Program-made: the position numbers and the translations under genes
Notes under the pieces: model-generated
The model's database searches: none
The model's input: only the letters and a program-made list of their open reading frames with translations
Told to the model about the DNA's origin: nothing
Shown here: positions 30,659-41,044 of the stretch, piece after piece
Layout: each line of letters opens with the position of its first letter
Numbering within the stretch: the stretch's first letter is position 1
NCBI GenBank assembly: GCA_949358305.1
Contig: OX442315.1
Location: forward strand, 1,178,001-1,242,000
DNA length: 64,000 nt
Direction of reading: 5' to 3'
Source: Strigamia acuminata
Lineage: Eukaryota; Arthropoda; Chilopoda; Geophilomorpha; Linotaeniidae

Positions 30659-32911
30659 ATTTGTCAAAAATTGCCAAATTTTGGCGCAAGTTACGTGAGG
30701 TTTGCGCGCATCCAACTATGACGAAAAATCCACGCGTGTGCACGCGCGATTTACTGGCGCGTTGGAAGCGTTAAAATAAATTTTTCCAATATCTAACACA
30801 ATTTGCACCGAATTATGGCAATTTTTGACAAATTTACATGGATTTTTGCCAGTATTTGACAAATTTCCACGGATTTTTGACAATATTTGACAAATTCCAG
30901 ACAAATTTCAGACAAATTTCAATTAATTTTAGAAATTTTATGAGAAATTTCAGCAAATGTTTGAGGATTGAGGAAATCTTCTGAAATTTGTCAAATATAG
31001 GCAAAAATCTTCTGAAATTTGTCAAATACAGGCAAAAATCTGCTGAAATTTGTCAAAAATTGCCCAAATTCCGTGCAAGTTTTGCAAGTTTTGCGCGCAT
31101 CAAATCGTATGCGCGCCTATACTATTGCACGAGCGCATTGACGCGTGATGAACACCGATTACGTTTACGAAGTGAATTCGAGCTACAAAAGTATCGAGTC
31201 GCCATTCTATGATGGAAAAAAAAAATTAAGTGTAAACAAACAAAATAAAAACTTTAATATACAAGAAACGTACAATTCCACTCAACTTTGTTTCAAATTT
31301 TATTTATTGGATCATTGAAAATAAACAGTAGTGTTGTGCACTGTACGCTTAAGTGTTTACCGGCGATGCGTTGTTTTGTGGTGGGGATTTGCCTCGATAA
31401 TTGATCTTTTCTCTTTGTTTGCAATATTTTTTTGGCCTTTTTTGTTGATTTTTCGGTTTGAAATTGTTTTTTTTCCGGTGTAATTTAAGTGGTGGAAGGT
31501 TGTTGGGGTGTGTTGAGGGTAATTTTTGGGTCGGGATTAGTGTTTTCTGCGATTTTTGATCGGTATTTGGGGTTTGATGCAGCGGATAGCGCATGCGAAT
31601 CGCCGTCGACCGTAGCATTAGCAATCGCAACGTGCCGCGCTATGCCACACAATGTGCCGCCGCGATAGGCCATCGAATCCGAATGTGTGTGATGCGAAAC
31701 GCGAGTACGCGCGCGGAGAACGCGCGGCAATGCTAGCAACAGGAGCGCAACTGCCCAAGAAATTGCTCAACAATAAAAGGCACGTGGAAGCACGTGCCTG
31801 AAACAATAGGCACTTCAAATAAAGTTATTGTTAAAAAACGGGCTTGAAAACCAACAATTACACAATAATTAAGGGGCAAGAAATGAACTTTGCTGCAATG
31901 CAAAGTTCTCAAAATACAGAGAAATGAAAGTTACACTTGTATAAAGAATTGACAATGTTTGAAACCAATAAAAACTACAAAAACACACTTGTAAAAAACC
32001 CAAAACAACCCCCAGAATGAATTATTTGACTCAAATTAACCCTAAAACGGTCTTGGAGGTTGTGCAGACGACAGAGTCGGATCGGAAGGTTGCTAAAACC
32101 TGACGCCAAAACTAGCAATGGGACAGCTAGTTAGAAAACAGCTTTTTCATCAATCATGAACGCTGAAAACCTCACCCAGGGGTAGAAAATGATGGAGAGA
32201 ACGTTTTCGCCATCTAAAACGGTCTAAAACGGGTCTAAAATGCCTAAACCGGCGCCTGGAACGTGGCGCAGTTGTTGGGTCAAATATTGTCAAAAATCAG
32301 TGGAAATTTGTCAAATACTGGCAAAAATCTGCTGAAATTTGTCAAAAAATGCCAAATTTTGGCGCAAGTTACGTGAGGTTTGCGCGCATCCAACTATGAC
32401 GAAAAATCCACGCGTGTGCACGAGCGATTTACTGGCGCGTTGGAAGCGTTAAAATAAATTTTTCCAATATCTAACACAATTTGCACCGAATTATGGCAAT
32501 TTTTGACAAATTTACATGGATTTTTGCCAGTATTTGACAAATTTCCACGGATTTTTGACAATATTTGACAAATTCCAGACAAATTTCAGACAAATTTCAA
32601 TTAATTTTAGAAATTTTATGAGAAATTTCAGCAAATGTTTGAGGATTGAGGAAATTTTCTGAAATTTGTCAAATATAGGCAAAAATCTTCTCTTTGTTTG
32701 CAATATTTTTTTGGCCTTTTTTGTTGATTTTTCGGTTTGAAATTGTTTTTTTCCGGTGTAATTTAAGTGGTGGAAGGTCGTTGGGGTGTGTTGAGGGTAA
32801 TTTTGGCGGTTTTTGGGTCGGGATTAGTGTTTTCTGCGATTTTTGATCGGTATTTGGGGTTTGATGCAGCGGATAGTGCATGCGAATCGCCGTCGACCGT
32901 AGCATTAGCAA
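30659..32911. repeat. macrosatellite array, continuation after gypsy-A
   Basis: The rest of D to 31392, C 31393-31626, B 31627-31736, a D shortened at ~32690 and fused to C at the shared word TCT, and C to 32911 where it breaks inside B. The segment repeats almost unchanged 10,989 bp downstream. No genes. Confidence 0.85.
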
Positions 32912-33972
32912 GTACGCGCGCAAGTTAAATGTGTACAGGACTGTGAGAAAATAAAACGTGTGTGGAAGAGTAAATGTTCTTTGGTGATCGCCATGAGTTC
33001 GTACTTTGTCGTGGGCGCGAAATTTGTGTGATATATATGCGACTATGCGTGATGTAGCGCCGTCAGCGCGTTTCAGCACGCGATGTAGCGCCTTGAGCGC
33101 GTCCAAATGCGTACAGGTGTTCGACAGATGTGCCAGGGCTTCACGTGCATACACGAAACATAAACATGAAGAAAACAGAAGAAACCGTTGTGTGTAATGT
33201 TTATAAAGACACATTACACAAAGAATACTACTCTTCATACAAAAAGCAATAAACTTTATACATATTGCAATAAACTTACAAAATGGTAAAAATAAAATAC
33301 TGGAAAACATGGCCTTGAATAATAGTGGAAAACATGGCATACTGCCTTGAATAATAGTGAAAAACATGGCGTACTGCCTTGAATACCCCCTTGAATACGT
33401 CGCACCGCATCATCTCGCCTCACTTCCCGTTTTGGAAATAAATAAACGCCCCGGCGTTTATTCAAGGCAATGTCCAACTTGGGCTTTCATTCGCGCCTCA
33501 CGTCCCGCCTTGGTAATAAATAAACGCCCCGGCGTTTATTCGAGGCACGACACCCACACCTCCCCGGCGTTCAAACGAGTAGCTGCGCGTATTTGACCCC
33601 GGTTTTTATTTTTTCAAATTGTCGTGTGTTTTCAAAGTTCTTAATTTGTTCAAAAACAAACAAAATGGCTATTTGTTGATTTTTAATTGATTTTATCGAT
33701 TTCTGTTCGTTTTTTGCTGGTTTTTAATCGATTTTTCTGTATTTTTGATCAATTTTTGCCAATTGTAATCGTTATTTGTCATTCTGAATTGATTATTGTC
33801 AGGTTTCAGTCGATTTTTGTCGATTTCTGATCAATGTTTATACATTTCTTATCATTTTGTGTAGATTTCTGTTAAATTTTAATCATATTTCTTCGTTTTT
33901 ATTCAATTTTTGTCCCATGCTCCGCGATCAGTTCGAATAATTGACACCATACTGTGCTTTTACTCATATTCA
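32912..33972. repeat. unit E, first copy (segmental duplication)
   Basis: About 1.06 kb, also at 43901-44961. It contains two copies of a palindrome around AAACGCCCCGGCGTTT (about 33438-33463 and 33518-33543), a ~45-bp tandem pair around GAAAACATGGC (33301-33390), and a T-rich stretch with repeated TTTTTAATCGATTTT-like words (33600-33920). Small ORFs are identical in both copies because the DNA is; none resembles a gene. Confidence 0.8.
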
Positions 33973-35059
33973 AATGAACTTTGCTGCAATGCAAAGTTCT
34001 CAAAATACAGAGAAATGAAAGTTACACTTGTATAAAGAATTGACAATGTTTGAAACCAATAAAAACTACAAAAACACACTTGTAAAAAACCCAAAACAAC
34101 CCCCAGAATGAATTATTTGACTCAAATTAACCCTAAAACGGTCTTGGAGGTTGTGCAGACGACAGAGTCGGATCGGAAGGTTGCTAAAACCTGACGCCAA
34201 AACTAGCAATGGGACAGCTAGTTAGAAAACAGCTTTTTCATCAATCATGAACGCTGAAAACCTCACCCAGGGGTAGAAAATGATGGAGAGAACGTTTTCG
34301 CCATCTAAAACGGTCTAAAACGGGTCTAAAATGCCTAAACCGGCGCCTGGAACGTGGCGCAGTTGTTGGGTCAAATATTGTCAAAAATCAGTGGAAATTT
34401 GTCAAATACTGGCAAAAATCTGCTGAAATTTTGTCACGGGCAGGTTACCCACCCTTCTTTTTTATTCATTTCTAACTTAGACTGACCCAATCTTAAGTTT
34501 TCTTATTTTTTCCCAATCTTTCTTTTCATCTAACATCGATGAATCATCTCTAAATATATGCGCAGCTTTATTGCGCGCATCTTATTATTTTCAACAATTA
34601 ACTTTATTTTATACCTTCCACCCCCTCACCCACTCCAATCGACCTGGTCACATGACTCATGTTTACCTGGTCGCTACTTTTATCCATAATCCACACTTCT
34701 CATACCTCTTTCAACGAGTTAACACCTCTTAGATTGAATTGAGTTTGTCAATCTTTATTTTGCGCCTTAACACGCGCCCCTTCTAATTTAACACTTAATA
34801 GCGCCTCTTTTTGCCCACCTTTTATCCCTTCGCATGCCTGTGACATCCTACGCCCACCCGCATACGAATATCACTGCGCATACTCATTCTTTTTAAACGT
34901 AAAGACCCACAACGTGAGACTGAGCTCGTCGAATATAAATAATGTGTGTTACAGCGAGTTAGGTTTATTCACCGTCCGATATCCGCATATGACGATGGCA
35001 CAAACAGAGTAAATCTACGAACTTTGCCCGCTGATTTGCGCTAACATCACTTTGCGCGT
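33973..35059. repeat. rearranged copy of the gypsy-A left junction
   Basis: 33973-34431 is part of macrosatellite D and 34432-35059 is a 628-bp truncated gypsy-A LTR. They join at exactly the base where gypsy-A entered D at 16061/16062. The left edge joins unit E and the right edge joins macrosatellite C, each with at most a few bases of shared sequence. The LTR fragment differs from the full LTR at about one base (near 34926). Confidence 0.85.
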
Positions 35060-35222
35060 TGATGCAGCGGATAGCGCATGCGAATCGCCGTCGACCGTAG
35101 CATTAGCAATTGCAACGTGCCGCGCTATGCCACACAATGTGCCGCCGCGATAGGCCATCGAATCCGAATGTGTGTGATGCGAAACGCGAGTACGCGCGCG
35201 GAGAACGCGCGGCAATGCTAGC
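35060..35222. repeat. macrosatellite C/B fragment before copia-3
   Basis: The C end (35060-35111) and B (35112-35221), ending at the copia-3 target duplication ctagc (35218-35222). Confidence 0.8.
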
Positions 35223-35527
35223 TGTTGAGATATTATGTGCTGATGTATCGTATTGTCAAGCTGTGACACTTTGTATATTTATCGTGACCTTTTGTTATCT
35301 TTTGCATTTGGCTAAACAAATAGCCGCTGCTCTATTTACAAGTGTGTTTGCTTTTATTCCCATAAGGTGGCGTTGTATACCTATTGGCATGTCATGTGAC
35401 TTGAGAAATAAAACTCACTCTATGTTTGATTTCATACCTGTAAACACCTGTGTTTTTACTTTGGACATTTTCCACACCATTGCTGCAAAACTATGCTATT
35501 AACACAAGTATACAAGCAATTTCAACA
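35223..35527 (+). repeat. 5' LTR of copia-3
   Basis: 305 bp, TGTTGAGATATTATG to AGCAATTTCAACA. A poly(A)-signal-like AATAAA lies at about 35406-35411. Confidence 0.96.
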
Positions 35528-35528
35528 A

Positions 35529-35539
35529 GGTTATGGGCC
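35529..35539 (+). other. half-tRNA primer-binding site of copia-3
   Basis: GGTTATGGGCC, one base after the LTR, complements the anticodon stem-loop of initiator tRNA-Met (GGCCCATAACC), as in Drosophila copia, where a cleaved tRNA-iMet 5' half primes. It is not complementary to any tRNA 3' CCA end. Confidence 0.82.
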
Positions 35540-36257
35540 TATATAAAGCAGGAAAAGTGTCCAGTGGGATTTTGAAGCAGTTTGAGTCATTTGAGGTCAG
35601 CAGTGAAAATTTCCTCATTTTCATCCAAAATGGCGGCGCCCATGATGAATGTGACCAGCTTGTGTTTGTGCCATGAGAATCAGCGTTTGGAAACATTTTC
35701 GAGTCAACTAACAACACAGGAACATTAGTGGGTTAGAACAATATAAAACAATTATTTATCTTTTCCTTTTTCCGAATTTTGGACGTTACCGTTTGATATT
35801 GCGAGACGCAATACGTATCGTCGACGAGACGATAATTACGAGACGGAAACGATTCAACGAGTGCCAAAGCGGGACGGAAATTTTTTACAACCACACGTGA
35901 AGTGTGAACCTGAATGTTCTGGACGGAAACAAGCGGAAAGGAATTCAGAAACAAAGACGGAAAATTGGAGAACAATTGGCAGAACAACACGCGTGAAGCG
36001 TAATGCAACGAGAAGCACAGCAGGAAAGCATCTCGAAGACAACATTTATGAACAATTTTCGTGTTTATTTTCGGAATTATTATATTATTAGCTTAGTGTT
36101 GTGCTAGAGTTGATACTAACTTAGTCTAAGAGCGAACTAACCTCGCAACACTGCACCTAGTTGCGAAAATTCAGTACAAAAAGTGTTTTTTTGGGGGAAA
36201 CAAGTGTTTGTGTCGTGTGTGAAGCCAAGTTTGAGCATTTTACAAGCGCAAATCGCG
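35540..36257 (+). other. copia-3 leader
   Basis: About 720 bases with no supported gene. It contains AAAATGGCGGCGCCCA at 35627-35642, shared with the copia-D leader and the copia-E LTR, and TATATAAAG just after the primer site. Confidence 0.6.
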
Positions 36258-39200
36258 ATGGAATCGGACAAATTGGACAGGAAAGTCACACTATTGAATC
36301 GGACAAATTATGATGGTTGGAAGCAACAGATCAAGGTTCTGTTGATGCACCATGGCTGTTGGGCGTTTACGGACGGAACACAAGAAGCACTAGCCCCTGG
36401 AGCATCGTGGAGAGATCGATCTGACTACCAGTTGCGAAAAGGAAGAGCTTTCAGTCTGATCTATTATTCAATCGAGGAGCAATACCACGAGCTGCTCAAC
36501 GGGATTGAAGACGCCAAAACCGCATGGGACACACTAAAGACAAACTTCGAGCCAGTATCGAGGGCACGTATAATACGTTTACTGGACGAATTTTTCAGTC
36601 TCAAATATGACCCAGCCACGGAGACAATTGGGATTTTTGCCGCGAAAATTAGGAATGCTGCAAAGAAATTGGCGGAGGTCAAACATCAGTTGGACAATTT
36701 ATATCAAGCCTTTCAGTTGATTCGTTATTTGCCACAGGATTTTCAATCGATTGTGCAAAATATATACAGATGGGAAGACAAAGACTTTACGCTGGAAAAG
36801 GTGGAAGTGGAGTTAATGGCAGAAAAAGGTCGACTTGCACAACAGAGAAGAGATTCGGGCCAGGGGCCAATCGTCGATGCCTTCAGCACGGGGCCAAACA
36901 ACTCCAACGCGAAAAATAACGACAACACGCCAAAGTTCCAGCAACAACAGCAACAAGGGAATAGTAGCCAAAACAGTCGTGGGTTTGGAGGAGGACAAAG
37001 AGGTGGACGATCGAATTATCGTGGAAACAAGAACACAAGGAATTTTCGAGGAAACACCACCGGATCATCACCACGGGGGCCGTGTTTCCGATGCAATCAG
37101 CCAGGGCACTGGGCGAGGGATTGCACCGTCCAACTCACACCAGCTAATAGCCAAACCACGAATACTGTAGAAGAATTGGACACGGAGATGATGAATGTTG
37201 GCTTCCTTACTGAATTGAGTGAGGAAGAGATGCTGCAGTGTGGCGCAACCAGCAGTTGTTGGATTTATGATACCGGGGCCACTAGGCATTTCTGTAAGGA
37301 TAGGAATCAATTCGTAAATTTCCAAGAAATGAAAGGCACCATTAGCCAAGCAGATAAAAAGACCTTGATACAAATCCAAGGAGTAGGAGACGTGTGCGTG
37401 ATGTGTGTGGTGGGAACTGACACAATCCCAATCACATTGAAGAAAGTGTATTACGCGCCAGATTTAAGGAGAAATCTATTGTCGGGACCTTGCATCGACG
37501 AAGCCAGATGCAAAGTGGCAATTGGTTCAGGAGTAGTGAAAATTTACGATCCACAATGGAAGAGACAATTGATGGAAGCAATTAAAAAGGACAGACTTTA
37601 TTATGTCAAAACAAGTGATTTGAAACCAGACATTGAAAAATTGAAGTTGAAAGAAAGCAACAAGGCGAGTACTGGAGTTCAACAAACACAACAAACACAA
37701 GAATCAACCAGTTCAACCAAAAAGGCATCTAATCCAGAAGAAGCGAGATTGTGGCATGAAAGACTTGGCCATATTCACTTCCCGAGCGTGCAAGAAATGA
37801 GCAAGCGAGATGCGGTAGTTGGACTACCAATTTTGGACGTGCCAATCACGCAGTGTGACGTTTGCACGCTGGCGAAGAAAAAGGCCATCTCTCATAAATC
37901 TTTACCAGGAATTAGATCGAAGCAACCGTTGGAACTTTTGCACATGGATGTATGCGGGGCTTTTTCAACGCCAACACTTTCAGGAAATAGATATTTCCTA
38001 ACCATTACGGATGATTTTTCCCGTTATTCCACGGTTTATTTGATGAAACAGAAGGATGAGGTGTTCGGCATTTTCCAAAAACACGCAAAACGGATTGAAA
38101 GATTACTTGGAAAGTCAATCTTGGCCATCCGCACGGACAATGGGATGGAGTTTTGCTCCAATAAGTTTGGAGAGTATCTTGACCAACAAGGGATCGCTCA
38201 CGAAAGGACAAATGCGTACACACCAGCCCAAAACGGTGTGTCTGAAAGATTAAACCAGACACTAGCAAATGGGATGCGAGCGCTCATTTACGACGCACAA
38301 CTGGAACATCGCTTTTGGGGCGAGGCAATTTTAACTTTCAACTACCTTAGGAATAGGATAGCGAAGTTAAACTCAGACAAAACACCAATGGAATTATATT
38401 ATGGCCGCAAACCATCACTTCGGCATTTACGAAAATTTGGAAGTCTGTGTTTTGTGCAAAAGCGAGTACGTGATGGAAAAATCGACAACAAAGGACTCCA
38501 TGGTATCATGTTAGGGTATTCCAGAATTACAAAGGGATACAGAGTCTGGTTACCTGATTTTTCAAAAGTTATTGAGACCAGCGACGTAAAATTCGTTGAG
38601 AGCAGGTGCGGTGTTGAAGGCGTGCTGGGCCTACCGGAGAGATATACGACGTACATTGACAATCTCAATGATAATCTGGACAATGACAATGACCGTCAAT
38701 ACTACTCCGACGAGGATGTGAGGCCACCGCTACCCCCGCCACAACCTATCAAGAAGAAAGAGGGAGAAGAATTACCTCCAGTTAGGTTGAAGTTCAGACT
38801 GCCCGAAGATGCGTTGCGACACAACTTGCCAGCAGTGAAGCAACCAAACGTTCTGCAACAACCTGGACAGGTTTTTCCAAACCCAATTCCAACCATACCA
38901 GCTCTTGTATGGAAAAAGACCGAGAAGACAAGACCAACTGGTCAAAAAGACATTGAATATACAATCGAAGGATATGATAAACCGAGGTTACGTTCAATTC
39001 CGGAAGTCAAACGCTATTGTGTGGAGCACAACCTTCGCATTCCGGAACACCTTTTTGACGACAAAAGGAAAAAGAAGCCTTCCGAATCGAATGTAACTGC
39101 GGATGACATTGACGTTGACTTGGAGGCAAATCATCTCGAAGTATTTATACCAACGCGCTTTGAACAAGTCGCCAATGCTCCTGAAAAACAACAGTGGGAT

Positions 39201-40721
39201 CAAGCGATGTGCGACGAGATTGATACGATGCACGAGCTTGAGGTGTGGGAGTTGGTTCCACCACCGCCAGACACCAAGATTATTGGCTGCAAGTGGATTT
39301 ACACCACTAAACAGAACGATGAGGGGAAAATCGCGCGCTACAAAGCGAGACTTGTCGCGCAAGGTTTCTCACAAGTCTACGGCGAGTCGTACGAAGAAAC
39401 ATTTTCACCAGTAGTCGACTTCTCTATCGTTCGATTTATGTTCACGTTGCTTGTCTGCATGTTGAAGTGGAGTTACATCCAAGCCGACGTGAAGTGTGCT
39501 TATCTCTACGCAAAGTTACACAAAACCGTTTACATGCGCCAGCCAAAGGGTTTTGTTTGCCAAGGCAAGGAAAACTATGTCTGTAAACTCCTCCGTGCAA
39601 TTTACGGCTTGCACCAGTCAGGACGTGAATGGGGAATTGAATTGGAGGACACTTTGCTTGGACTCGGACTGCAACACGTAAATTGGTGCAACTGCGTTTA
39701 TAAATATGGGAACGTCGCATATTTAATAGTTTACGTGGACGACATTGTAGTTTTTGGAAAGCAGTACGAAGATGCCATGAATGTGTTAAATATGGTTAAA
39801 ACACAATTCGATTTGGTCATTCTTGGACAAACGAAAAAACTATTAGGCGTCGAATTTACCTCATATAGAGAGCAGATGGTATTACATCAAAAGACCTACA
39901 TCAATAAAGTCTTGTTGAGATTCGACGACCACTTGAAGTTAGTGAAGATTCGATCGCAGCCAATGGTGAAGTCTACCATTCTTACCAAACAACAATGTCC
40001 GAGCACGATCGAAGACTTTAGGATTATGGAAAAAATCCCCTACCGGAACCTACTGGGATGTTTGGCATTTATTGGATCAAGAACCAGACCCGACTTAACG
40101 TATGCCATCAACATCCTTAGCCAATTTCAGTCCAATCCAGGATGGGACCATTGGATCGCATTGCTGGATTTGCTGAGTTACCTCAGGACAACAAAGAGCC
40201 TTGGATTGATGCTCTTCCCAAATGATCGTGTCGAGGTCGTTGGCTACAGTGATTCCGATTATGCCAACAATAGGGACGACAGAATTTCCGTTGGAGGAAC
40301 CATTATATTGCTAGGAAATTCACCCGTATATTGGAGAACGTTCAAACAACGAAACGTCACGTTATCGACCATGGAGGCAGAATATGTAGCTCTTACTGAA
40401 ACAGTAAAAGACTACATATGGATCCTGAGAGTGCTTTACGAAATTGTTCCCGAGTTGGCGGATAGATTTAATCATCATGTGTTATGCGATAACATTTCGG
40501 CAGTGGATTTTACAAAGTCCAACGTCGAGAATCGCAAAACAAAACATATCGACGTGCGATATCACTTCATTCGGGAGCTAGTGAGAAGAGATAACCTCCA
40601 GATTACACACGTGGGCACTAAGTGCAACTTTGCGGATATTTTCACAAAATCCGTGGATAAAACCGATTTGGTGTATTTCTGTAATCGTTTTCTGGTCGAT
40701 ATGAATGTATTGAGCGCTTGA
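36258..40721 (+). CDS. copia gag-pol polyprotein, intact (copia-3)
   Basis: 1487 residues from the ATG at 36258; the open frame extends ~75 nt upstream without another ATG. Gag occupies ~1-210, then an Asn/Gln/Gly/Arg-rich region, the CCHC knuckle CFRCNQPGHWARDC near 276, and protease WIYDTGATRHFC with Asp near 338. Pre-integrase is HERLGHIHFPS. Integrase has LLHMDVCGAF, RTDNGMEFCS and NGVSERLNQT. RT has RYKARLVAQGFSQ, QADVKCAYLYA and YVDDIVVFG near 1159; RNase H has GYSDSDYANN, STMEAEYVAL and TKHIDVRYH. No lesion is seen. Everything is in a single frame, as in Drosophila copia, where splicing makes extra Gag; I did not identify splice sites here. Confidence 0.97.
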   Translation: MESDKLDRKVTLLNRTNYDGWKQQIKVLLMHHGCWAFTDGTQEALAPGASWRDRSDYQLRKGRAFSLIYYSIEEQYHELLNGIEDAKTAWDTLKTNFEPVSRARIIRLLDEFFSLKYDPATETIGIFAAKIRNAAKKLAEVKHQLDNLYQAFQLIRYLPQDFQSIVQNIYRWEDKDFTLEKVEVELMAEKGRLAQQRRDSGQGPIVDAFSTGPNNSNAKNNDNTPKFQQQQQQGNSSQNSRGFGGGQRGGRSNYRGNKNTRNFRGNTTGSSPRGPCFRCNQPGHWARDCTVQLTPANSQTTNTVEELDTEMMNVGFLTELSEEEMLQCGATSSCWIYDTGATRHFCKDRNQFVNFQEMKGTISQADKKTLIQIQGVGDVCVMCVVGTDTIPITLKKVYYAPDLRRNLLSGPCIDEARCKVAIGSGVVKIYDPQWKRQLMEAIKKDRLYYVKTSDLKPDIEKLKLKESNKASTGVQQTQQTQESTSSTKKASNPEEARLWHERLGHIHFPSVQEMSKRDAVVGLPILDVPITQCDVCTLAKKKAISHKSLPGIRSKQPLELLHMDVCGAFSTPTLSGNRYFLTITDDFSRYSTVYLMKQKDEVFGIFQKHAKRIERLLGKSILAIRTDNGMEFCSNKFGEYLDQQGIAHERTNAYTPAQNGVSERLNQTLANGMRALIYDAQLEHRFWGEAILTFNYLRNRIAKLNSDKTPMELYYGRKPSLRHLRKFGSLCFVQKRVRDGKIDNKGLHGIMLGYSRITKGYRVWLPDFSKVIETSDVKFVESRCGVEGVLGLPERYTTYIDNLNDNLDNDNDRQYYSDEDVRPPLPPPQPIKKKEGEELPPVRLKFRLPEDALRHNLPAVKQPNVLQQPGQVFPNPIPTIPALVWKKTEKTRPTGQKDIEYTIEGYDKPRLRSIPEVKRYCVEHNLRIPEHLFDDKRKKKPSESNVTADDIDVDLEANHLEVFIPTRFEQVANAPEKQQWDQAMCDEIDTMHELEVWELVPPPPDTKIIGCKWIYTTKQNDEGKIARYKARLVAQGFSQVYGESYEETFSPVVDFSIVRFMFTLLVCMLKWSYIQADVKCAYLYAKLHKTVYMRQPKGFVCQGKENYVCKLLRAIYGLHQSGREWGIELEDTLLGLGLQHVNWCNCVYKYGNVAYLIVYVDDIVVFGKQYEDAMNVLNMVKTQFDLVILGQTKKLLGVEFTSYREQMVLHQKTYINKVLLRFDDHLKLVKIRSQPMVKSTILTKQQCPSTIEDFRIMEKIPYRNLLGCLAFIGSRTRPDLTYAINILSQFQSNPGWDHWIALLDLLSYLRTTKSLGLMLFPNDRVEVVGYSDSDYANNRDDRISVGGTIILLGNSPVYWRTFKQRNVTLSTMEAEYVALTETVKDYIWILRVLYEIVPELADRFNHHVLCDNISAVDFTKSNVENRKTKHIDVRYHFIRELVRRDNLQITHVGTKCNFADIFTKSVDKTDLVYFCNRFLVDMNVLSA

Positions 40722-40727
40722 TAATAC

Positions 40728-40739
40728 GAGGGGGCCGAT
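40728..40739 (+). other. polypurine tract of copia-3
   Basis: GAGGGGGCCGAT, purine-rich, directly before the 3' LTR. Confidence 0.65.
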
Positions 40740-41044
40740 TGTTGAGATATTATGTGCTGATGTATCGTATTGTCAAGCTGTGACACTTTGTATATTTATC
40801 GTGACCTTTTGTTATCTTTTGCATTTGGCTAAACAAATAGCCGCTGCTCTATTTACAAGTGTGTTTGCTTTTATTCCCATAAGGTGGCGTTGTATACCTA
40901 TTGGCATGTCATGTGACTTGAGAAATAAAACTCACTCTATGTTTGATTTCATACCTGTAAACACCTGTGTTTTTACTTTGGACATTTTCCACACCATTGC
41001 TGCAAAACTATGCTATTAACACAAGTATACAAGCAATTTCAACA
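40740..41044 (+). repeat. 3' LTR of copia-3
   Basis: 305 bp; no difference from the 5' LTR found on direct reading. Followed by target duplication ctagc. Confidence 0.96.

Larger units (their letters stand above)
35223..41044 (+). mobile_element. copia-3: complete, very young Ty1/copia retrotransposon (5822 bp)
   Basis: LTRs 35223-35527 and 40740-41044 are 305 bp and appear identical. The target duplication ctagc is at 35218-35222 and 41045-41049; the empty site is seen in other macrosatellite copies at the B/D join. It has a half-tRNA primer site and an intact gag-pol. It belongs to another lineage than copia-1/-2 (DTGA protease, different LTR and primer site). Confidence 0.97.

Noticed and set aside
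32669-33367. 232-codon minus-strand ORF in the macrosatellite/E join (also 43658-44356)
   Set aside because: Spans a rearrangement junction between unrelated repeat units, is duplicated with the DNA, and has no domain.
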